In this document: one piece after another, positions 59,438-64,000 of the stretch
How the letters are laid out: the number at the start of each line of letters is the position of its first letter
Numbering within the stretch: position 1 is the stretch's first letter
Assembly: GCA_016790225.1 (NCBI GenBank)
Contig: JAEUOZ010000009.1
Coordinates: 1-64,000, forward strand
Source of the DNA: Rubrivivax sp.
Lineage (GTDB): Bacteria > Pseudomonadota > Gammaproteobacteria > Burkholderiales > Burkholderiaceae
Length of the DNA: 64,000 nt
Reading direction: 5' to 3'
Position numbers and translations under genes: made by a program
Notes under the pieces: generated by a model
What the model was told of the DNA's origin: nothing
Databases searched by the model: none
Seen by the model: the letters and a program-made list of their open reading frames with translations, nothing else

Positions 59438-60562
59438 TCAGCCCAGGCTCGGTGCCGAGGCTGCCACGGCGTGGCGCAGCGCGGGCACCAGGCCCTCGGG
59501 CACGCGGGCCTCGTCGATCCAGCGTGTCACCTGCGGCGCGAGCGCTTCGCAGGCCAGGCCCTGGCTGGCACGCCAGCCGGCGTCGAATGCGGTGGAAAGG
59601 TAGCGCTCGCCGTCATCGCACAGCAGGGTGACGATGGAGCCGCTCTGGCCGGCCTCGCGCATCTGCTGCGCGCAGTGCAGCGCGGCGATCAGGTTGGTGC
59701 CGGTGCTGCCGCCGACACGACGGCCCAGGCGCTCGCTCAGCGCCAGCATGGCGGCCAGGCTCCAGGCATCGGGCACCTTGACCATCGCGTCCAGCGTATC
59801 CGGCAGGAAGGAAGGTTCCACGCGCGGGCGGCCGATGCCTTCGATGCGCGAGCCCTGATCCAGGGTCAGCTGCGGATCGCGGCTGCAGAAGTGATCGAAG
59901 AGCACGCTGCGCTCGGCGTCCGCCCCGCACACCTGCGTGGCGTGCCGCGCGTAGCGCACAAAGCGCCCCACGGTGGCCAGCGTGCCGCCGGTGCCGGCGC
60001 TGGCCACGATCCAGCGCGGGCAGGGGTTCGGCTCCAGACGCATCTGCTGGAAGATGCTCTCGGCGATGTTGTTGTTGGCGCGCCAGTCGGTGGCCCGCTC
60101 GGCATGGGTGAACTGATCGATGAAGCAGCCGCCGCATTCGCGCGCCAGGCGTTCGCTTTCCGCATAGACCGCGCGCGGATCGCTGACCAGGTGGCAGCGC
60201 CCGCCCTGGAAGCTGATGGCGGCGATCTTGGCCGCGCTGGTGCTGGCCGGCATCACGGCCACGAAGGGCAGGCCGATCAGCCGCGCAAAATAGGCTTCGC
60301 TGATCGCCGTGCTGCCGCTGGAGGCTTCCACCACGGTGCTGCCGGCGTGCAGGCGGCCATTGCACAAGGCATACAGAAACAGGCTGCGCGCCAGCCGGTG
60401 CTTGAGGCTGCCGGTGGGATGGCTGGATTCGTCCTTCAGGTACAGCTGGATGCCCTCGAAGCCGGGCAGCAGCAGGGCCAGCAGGTGCGTATCGGCCGAG
60501 CGCTGGAAGTCGGCTTCGATGCGTCGGACGGATTCGCGGATCCAATCGGCGTGCTTGGGCAT
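59438..60562 (-). CDS. Cysteine synthase-like PLP-dependent enzyme
   Basis: 374 residues from the ATG at 60562. Fold type II features: the PLP Lys in '[19 protein letters not shown]', the substrate loop '[20 protein letters not shown]', the phosphate-binding '[15 protein letters not shown]' and '[14 protein letters not shown]'. It is longer at the C-terminus than CysK. It could make or break a C-S or C-N bond on a serine- or cysteine-type substrate; tight linkage with the radical SAM gene suggests a common small pathway. It is divergent from the TatT lipoprotein gene, with 78 bp between. Confidence 0.9.
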   Translation of the reverse strand: MPKHADWIRESVRRIEADFQRSADTHLLALLLPGFEGIQLYLKDESSHPTGSLKHRLARSLFLYALCNGRLHAGSTVVEASSGSTAISEAYFARLIGLPFVAVMPASTSAAKIAAISFQGGRCHLVSDPRAVYAESERLARECGGCFIDQFTHAERATDWRANNNIAESIFQQMRLEPNPCPRWIVASAGTGGTLATVGRFVRYARHATQVCGADAERSVLFDHFCSRDPQLTLDQGSRIEGIGRPRVEPSFLPDTLDAMVKVPDAWSLAAMLALSERLGRRVGGSTGTNLIAALHCAQQMREAGQSGSIVTLLCDDGERYLSTAFDAGWRASQGLACEALAPQVTRWIDEARVPEGLVPALRHAVAASAPSLG

Positions 60563-60640
60563 GGGTGCGATTCTGCGCCGCCAGGCCGCGCGCCGCGCTG
60601 TCACGAAGGCTTCAAGGGCGCTGTCTAGAGTGCGCAGCCT

Positions 60641-61567
60641 GTGTCTGCTTGTCTCCTGTCTGCGCGCCCGGGTCGCGCCCGTTCCTGGCTGCGCCTGGTG
60701 GCGCTGCTGGCTCTGACGCTCGTCATCAGCGGCTGCGCTGCGCCGCGGCAATGGGCTTTGCACAGCCTGGCCGACAGCCTCGCCGCAGCGGGCCAGTCGG
60801 ACGAAGAGGATCTGCAGCTGGCGCGTGATGCCGCGCCGGTGGTGCTCAAGGCCTCGGAGGCCCTGCTGCAGCGGGTCCCGGATCACCTGGGCCTGGCCGA
60901 AGCCGTGGCGGGCGGCTTCACGCAATATGCCTATGCCTTTGTCGCCTTCGAGGCCGAACGTCTGCAGACGCAGGACGCCCGCGCGGCCCAGGCCCTGCAG
61001 GAGCGCGCCGCCCGCTTGTACGCGCGGGCCCATGGGCATGCGATGGCCGCCCTGATCCATCACCAGCCGCAGCTGCGCGCGGCGCTGGCAGGCGGGCCGC
61101 AAGCCGACACGCGGCGCGTGACCCTGCGCCCGGCCGAGATCGGCACGGCCTACTGGGCTGCCGCGTCGTGGGCCGCGTGGATCTCGCTGTCCAAGCACCG
61201 GCCCGATGTGGTCGCCGATCTGCCGCAGGCCATCACGCTGGCCCGTTGGGCGCATGCGCAGGCGCCGGATCACGGCCAGGGCGCGCTGGCTTCGCTGCTG
61301 GGCACGCTGGAGGCAGCACGCCCGGGGGGCTCGGCGAAGGCCGCCGAGGCCTGGTTCGAACAGGCACTGAAGGCCGCCGGCGGTGACGCGCCGGGTGTGC
61401 TGGTGGCGATGGCCGAATCGCTGGCCCAGCCCGCCGGCGACCGTGCCCGCTTCGAAGCCCTGCTGCAGCGCGCCCTGCGCGCGGAAGGTCGTCCGCGCGA
61501 CCTGCAGACGCAGGTGATGCAGGAACGCGCGCGCTGGCTGCTGCAATCGATCGACGATCTGTTCTGA
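60641..61567 (+). CDS. tatT: TRAP transporter TatT-type lipoprotein
   Basis: 308 residues from a GTG at 60641. A lipoprotein signal with lipobox '[11 protein letters not shown]' is followed by an all-helical TPR-like body: '[20 protein letters not shown]', '[20 protein letters not shown]' and '[20 protein letters not shown]'. This matches TatT (PF16811-type), a trimeric periplasmic protein that works with the DctP-type protein TatP; it may help hand over hydrophobic ligands. DctP and the permease follow, 11 and 45 bp apart. Confidence 0.88.
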   Translation: MSACLLSARPGRARSWLRLVALLALTLVISGCAAPRQWALHSLADSLAAAGQSDEEDLQLARDAAPVVLKASEALLQRVPDHLGLAEAVAGGFTQYAYAFVAFEAERLQTQDARAAQALQERAARLYARAHGHAMAALIHHQPQLRAALAGGPQADTRRVTLRPAEIGTAYWAAASWAAWISLSKHRPDVVADLPQAITLARWAHAQAPDHGQGALASLLGTLEAARPGGSAKAAEAWFEQALKAAGGDAPGVLVAMAESLAQPAGDRARFEALLQRALRAEGRPRDLQTQVMQERARWLLQSIDDLF

Positions 61568-61578
61568 CGCTTCACCTC

Positions 61579-62613
61579 ATGATGCCTCCTCGCCGTCTCG
61601 CATGCCTCTCGCTCGGGCTCAGCGCCCTGTCGCCCTCCCTCCTGCCCGGCTGGGCGCGGGCACAGGCTGCCGTGCAGCTGCGCATCGGCACCGTCGTGCC
61701 CAAGAACTCGCTGTACCACCAGCAGCTGCTGGAAATCGGCGAGGCCTGGCGGCCCGCGCAGGGCGGCAACGCGCGCTTCGTCGTCTTCACCGACGGCAGC
61801 CAGGGCGGCGAAGCCGAGATCGCGCGGCGCATGCGCATCGGCCAGCTGCAGGGCGGCCTGATGTCGGTGGTCGGGCTGCGCGAGATCGAACCCACGGTCG
61901 CGGCCTTGCAGACGCTGCCGCTGCTCTTTCGCAGCTGGGACGAAGTCGACCACGTGCGCGAGAAGATGCGCCCGGGCATGGAAAAGCGCTTCGCCGAGCG
62001 CGGCTTCGTGATCATCGGCTGGGGCGATGCGGGCTGGGTGCGCTTCTTCTCGCGCGAGCCCGCGCGCAGGCCGGATGACTACAAGCGCATGAAGTTCTTC
62101 GCCTGGGGCTCGGAGCCCGAGCAGCAGGCCATCATGAAGAGCCTGGGCTACACGCCCGTGCCGCTGGAGACGGGCGACATCCTGCCCGCTGCCCAGACCG
62201 GCATGATCGATGTCGTGCCCTCCACGCCCTATTTCGCGCTGGCCTCGCAGGTCTACGAGTCGGTGCGGCACATGCTGGAGATCAACTGGGCGCCGATGGT
62301 CGGTGCGCTGGTGATCACGCAGCGCGCCTGGGACAGCATGAGCCCCACCGCCCAGCAGGCCTTGCGCACGGCCGGTGAACGTGCCGGCGTGCAGATGCGC
62401 ACTCGCGCCCGACAGGAGGTGGACGAGGCCGTGCAGGCGATGCAGAAGCGCGGCCTCGTGGTCCACCGGCCCACGCCCGAGCAGATGCAGGAGTGGAACC
62501 AGCTCGCCGAACGGCTTTATCCGCGCATCCGCGGCACCATGGTGCCGGCGGACACCTTCGATGAAGTGTTTGCCCACCTGAAGGCCTACCGTGCCAGCCG
62601 GCCGGCGCGCTGA
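61579..62613 (+). CDS. dctP: TRAP transporter solute-binding protein DctP (TatP type)
   Basis: 344 residues with a signal peptide (to about 'GWARAQA'). DctP features: 'LRIGTVVPKNSLYHQQLLEI', 'IGQLQGGLMSVVGLREIEPT', 'PDDYKRMKFFAWGSEPEQQA' (containing the usual ligand-binding region), 'PVPLETGDILPAAQTGMIDV' and 'VVPSTPYFALASQVYESVRH'. Coupled to TatT, it would bind a periplasmic ligand for uptake by the permease. An 11-codon frame (62627-62662) lies between it and the permease and is probably chance. Confidence 0.93.
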   Translation: MMPPRRLACLSLGLSALSPSLLPGWARAQAAVQLRIGTVVPKNSLYHQQLLEIGEAWRPAQGGNARFVVFTDGSQGGEAEIARRMRIGQLQGGLMSVVGLREIEPTVAALQTLPLLFRSWDEVDHVREKMRPGMEKRFAERGFVIIGWGDAGWVRFFSREPARRPDDYKRMKFFAWGSEPEQQAIMKSLGYTPVPLETGDILPAAQTGMIDVVPSTPYFALASQVYESVRHMLEINWAPMVGALVITQRAWDSMSPTAQQALRTAGERAGVQMRTRARQEVDEAVQAMQKRGLVVHRPTPEQMQEWNQLAERLYPRIRGTMVPADTFDEVFAHLKAYRASRPAR

Positions 62614-62658
62614 GCGGCGCCGGGGCATGGACGGCACGAACAGCGCAAGGGCCACCCG

Positions 62659-64000
62659 GTGAGCCCGCCACCCGGCGCCGGCCCGATGTTCCGGCTGCGC
62701 GAGCTCGATCTCTGGCTGGCGGGCGCCGCGCTGACGGCCATGATCGGCGTGGCCCTGGCAGAGATGCTCCTGCGGCCGACGCTCGGGCGGGGCGTGGACA
62801 ATGCGCCGGTGCTGGTGCAGCACCTGGGACTGGTGATGACGATGTTCGGCGCCCTGGCGGCCGAACGTCACGGCCACCTCACCAGCCTGGGACCGCTCTT
62901 CAGCGGCGTGGGGCCGGCGGCCTGGCGCCTGACGCTGGGCGTGGCCGCGCGGGGCCTGGCTTCCCTCGTGTGCGGCATGCTGGCTGCGGCCAGCACCCGC
63001 TTTCTGCTCACGGAGATCGAGGCTGGCCAGATCCTGGCCTACGGCATGCCTGTGTGGTGGTGGCAGGTCCCGATGCCGCTGGGCTTTGCGCTGCTGTCGC
63101 TGCGCCTGGCCTGGCAACCGGCGCTGCCGGGCGCCCTGCGCTGGCCGCTGCTGCTGGCCCTGCCGCTGGCCGGTGTGGCCCTGGCCTGGATGCTGGATGG
63201 GCGCCCCGCTCCGCTGGCGCTGGCTGCGTTGATCGTGCTGGGGCTGCTGGCCGGTACGCCCATCTTCGCCGCGCTCGGGGCCGCTGCACTGCTGCTGTTT
63301 GCCAGCGACGCCCTGCCGCTGGCCAGCGTGCCCTTGTCCCACTACCAGATCACGGTCAATCCTTCGCTGCCCGCGCTGCCGCTGTTCACGCTGGCCGGGC
63401 TGGTGTTTGCGAGCACGGGGGCCGCAGCACGCCTGGGCCATCTGTTCCAGGTGCTGTTCGGCGGCGGCATCCGCGGCACCGTGGTGGCGGCAGCGGTGCT
63501 GTGCTCGCTGTTCACGGCGCTCACCGGTGGCAGCGGGGTCACGATCCTGGCGCTGGGCGGCCTGCTGCTGCCGCTGCTGATGAAGGCCGGCTATCCGGAG
63601 CAGCGCGGCATCGGGCTCGTCACCAGCGCCAGCGCGCTGGGCGTGCTGCTGGCGCCCTCGGTGCCCTTGATCATGGTCGCGGTGATTGCGCGCGTGCCCA
63701 TCGCGGAGATGTTCCTGGCCGGCGTGCTGCCCGCCATGCTGATGGTGCTGTGCCTGCTGACGCTGGGCGGCTTCCTGCGGCCGGTGGCCGCCCGCGGCGC
63801 GCTGCCGCCGAGTGCGGTGCCGCCGCCACCGCCAGCCGCCCCCGGGCGGCTGCGCGCGGCACTGGCGGACGCCAAATGGGAGCTGGCAGCGCCCCTGGTC
63901 GCCGTGGGCTCGCTGCTGTCCGGTCTGGCCACGCCGATGGAAGGGGCCGCACTGACGGCCGCCTATGCGCTGTTCACGCAGGCCATCGTGCACCGCGAGC
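62659..64000 (+). CDS. TRAP transporter fused DctQM permease, partial (3' end outside window)
   Basis: Open from the GTG at 62659 (AAGG 8 nt upstream; an ATG at 62686 is in frame) to the right edge, 447 codons. The first about 150 residues are a DctQ-like four-helix part ('ELDLWLAGAALTAMIGVALA', 'HLGLVMTMFGALAAERHGHL'). It is followed by the DctM part with 'LAGTPIFAALGAAALLLFAS', 'SLPALPLFTLAGLVFASTGA' and 'SASALGVLLAPSVPLIMVAV'. It is the Na+/H+-coupled inner-membrane channel for the TatT-DctP pair. The missing C-terminus should hold the remaining membrane segments. Confidence 0.92.
   Translation, partial: MSPPPGAGPMFRLRELDLWLAGAALTAMIGVALAEMLLRPTLGRGVDNAPVLVQHLGLVMTMFGALAAERHGHLTSLGPLFSGVGPAAWRLTLGVAARGLASLVCGMLAAASTRFLLTEIEAGQILAYGMPVWWWQVPMPLGFALLSLRLAWQPALPGALRWPLLLALPLAGVALAWMLDGRPAPLALAALIVLGLLAGTPIFAALGAAALLLFASDALPLASVPLSHYQITVNPSLPALPLFTLAGLVFASTGAAARLGHLFQVLFGGGIRGTVVAAAVLCSLFTALTGGSGVTILALGGLLLPLLMKAGYPEQRGIGLVTSASALGVLLAPSVPLIMVAVIARVPIAEMFLAGVLPAMLMVLCLLTLGGFLRPVAARGALPPSAVPPPPPAAPGRLRAALADAKWELAAPLVAVGSLLSGLATPMEGAALTAAYALFTQAIVHRE

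Noticed and set aside
57614..60628. A 1,004-codon + strand open frame over the radical SAM and PLP genes
   Set aside because: It covers two genes with clear active-site motifs on the minus strand and is itself low-complexity His/Gln/Arg-rich sequence.
62627..62662. An 11-codon ORF between dctP and the permease whose stop overlaps the GTG start
   Set aside because: Too short to judge. A GTG start here has its own AAGG signal, and chance mini-frames of this length are frequent.
61270..63993. A 907-codon minus-strand open frame over the TRAP genes
   Set aside because: The + strand encodes DctP and a membrane permease with typical motifs. The antisense product is Gln/Arg/His-rich and has no family features.

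Overview
The window is high-GC, gene-dense DNA with short intergenic gaps, many 4-bp ATGA/GTGA gene overlaps and GTG starts. The families present (Bug/TctC binding protein, TatT-DctP-DctQM TRAP set, yhdP-nitrilase beside glnE, AtuA, exonuclease-ligase pair) point to a betaproteobacterium of the order Burkholderiales, probably the Rubrivivax/Leptothrix/Roseateles side. This placement is inference from gene content. No rRNA, tRNA, CRISPR array, insertion sequence or phage gene was recognised, so it looks like ordinary chromosome.

Layout. 1-4757 (-): most of a giant secreted DUF11/SdrD-B-like repeat protein that runs off the left edge, with a tandem dyad operator upstream. 5242-10679: an Lrp-type regulator convergent with putA and ornithine cyclodeaminase, an ornithine-to-proline-to-glutamate route. 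10854-15901 (-): nitrilase-like hydrolase and YhdP. 16028-21064 (+): glnE, a rhombosortase-like protease, an EamA exporter and a GST. 21102-23966 (-): a diiron ferritin-like protein, a gene-free island with nested inverted repeats and a terminator, a TonB-domain protein and CorA. 24116-28155: cell-wall genes (GHL10 lipoprotein, AmiD-like amidase, divergent DacB). 28221-30890 (+): MlaE-like permease, MlaD-like MCE protein and a lipoprotein, without an ATPase gene.

30876-38192 (-) is an eight-gene operon (FAD oxidoreductase, DUF1365, Cfa-type methyltransferase, chalcone-isomerase-like, MFS, DUF3833, SDR, NTF2-like). It resembles the membrane-lipid module that accompanies sigmaE-ChrR in other proteobacteria, but here it sits behind a TetR regulator and a near-consensus sigma70-type promoter. 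39292-45332 (+) is a compact biosynthetic cluster: GNAT-like, glutamine-dependent AsnB, AMP-forming ligase, a 27-codon mini-ORF, a free-standing carrier protein and a NadE-family ATP pyrophosphatase. I consider this the best candidate for an undescribed pathway. 45559-47267 (+) encodes a membrane-anchored tandem helix-hairpin-helix protein and an OmpA-domain partner.

47294-50127 (-): Bug binding protein and a split AtuA pair. 50275-56132 (+): family-5 solute-binding protein, LD-carboxypeptidase, MBL exonuclease and ATP-dependent DNA ligase. 56197-60562 (-): DAO-type FAD oxidoreductase, B12-type radical SAM protein and a cysteine-synthase-like enzyme. 60641-64000 (+): a TRAP transporter (TatT lipoprotein, DctP, fused DctQM permease) cut by the right edge. 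Very long open frames antisense to real genes are common here because of the GC bias and were left out.
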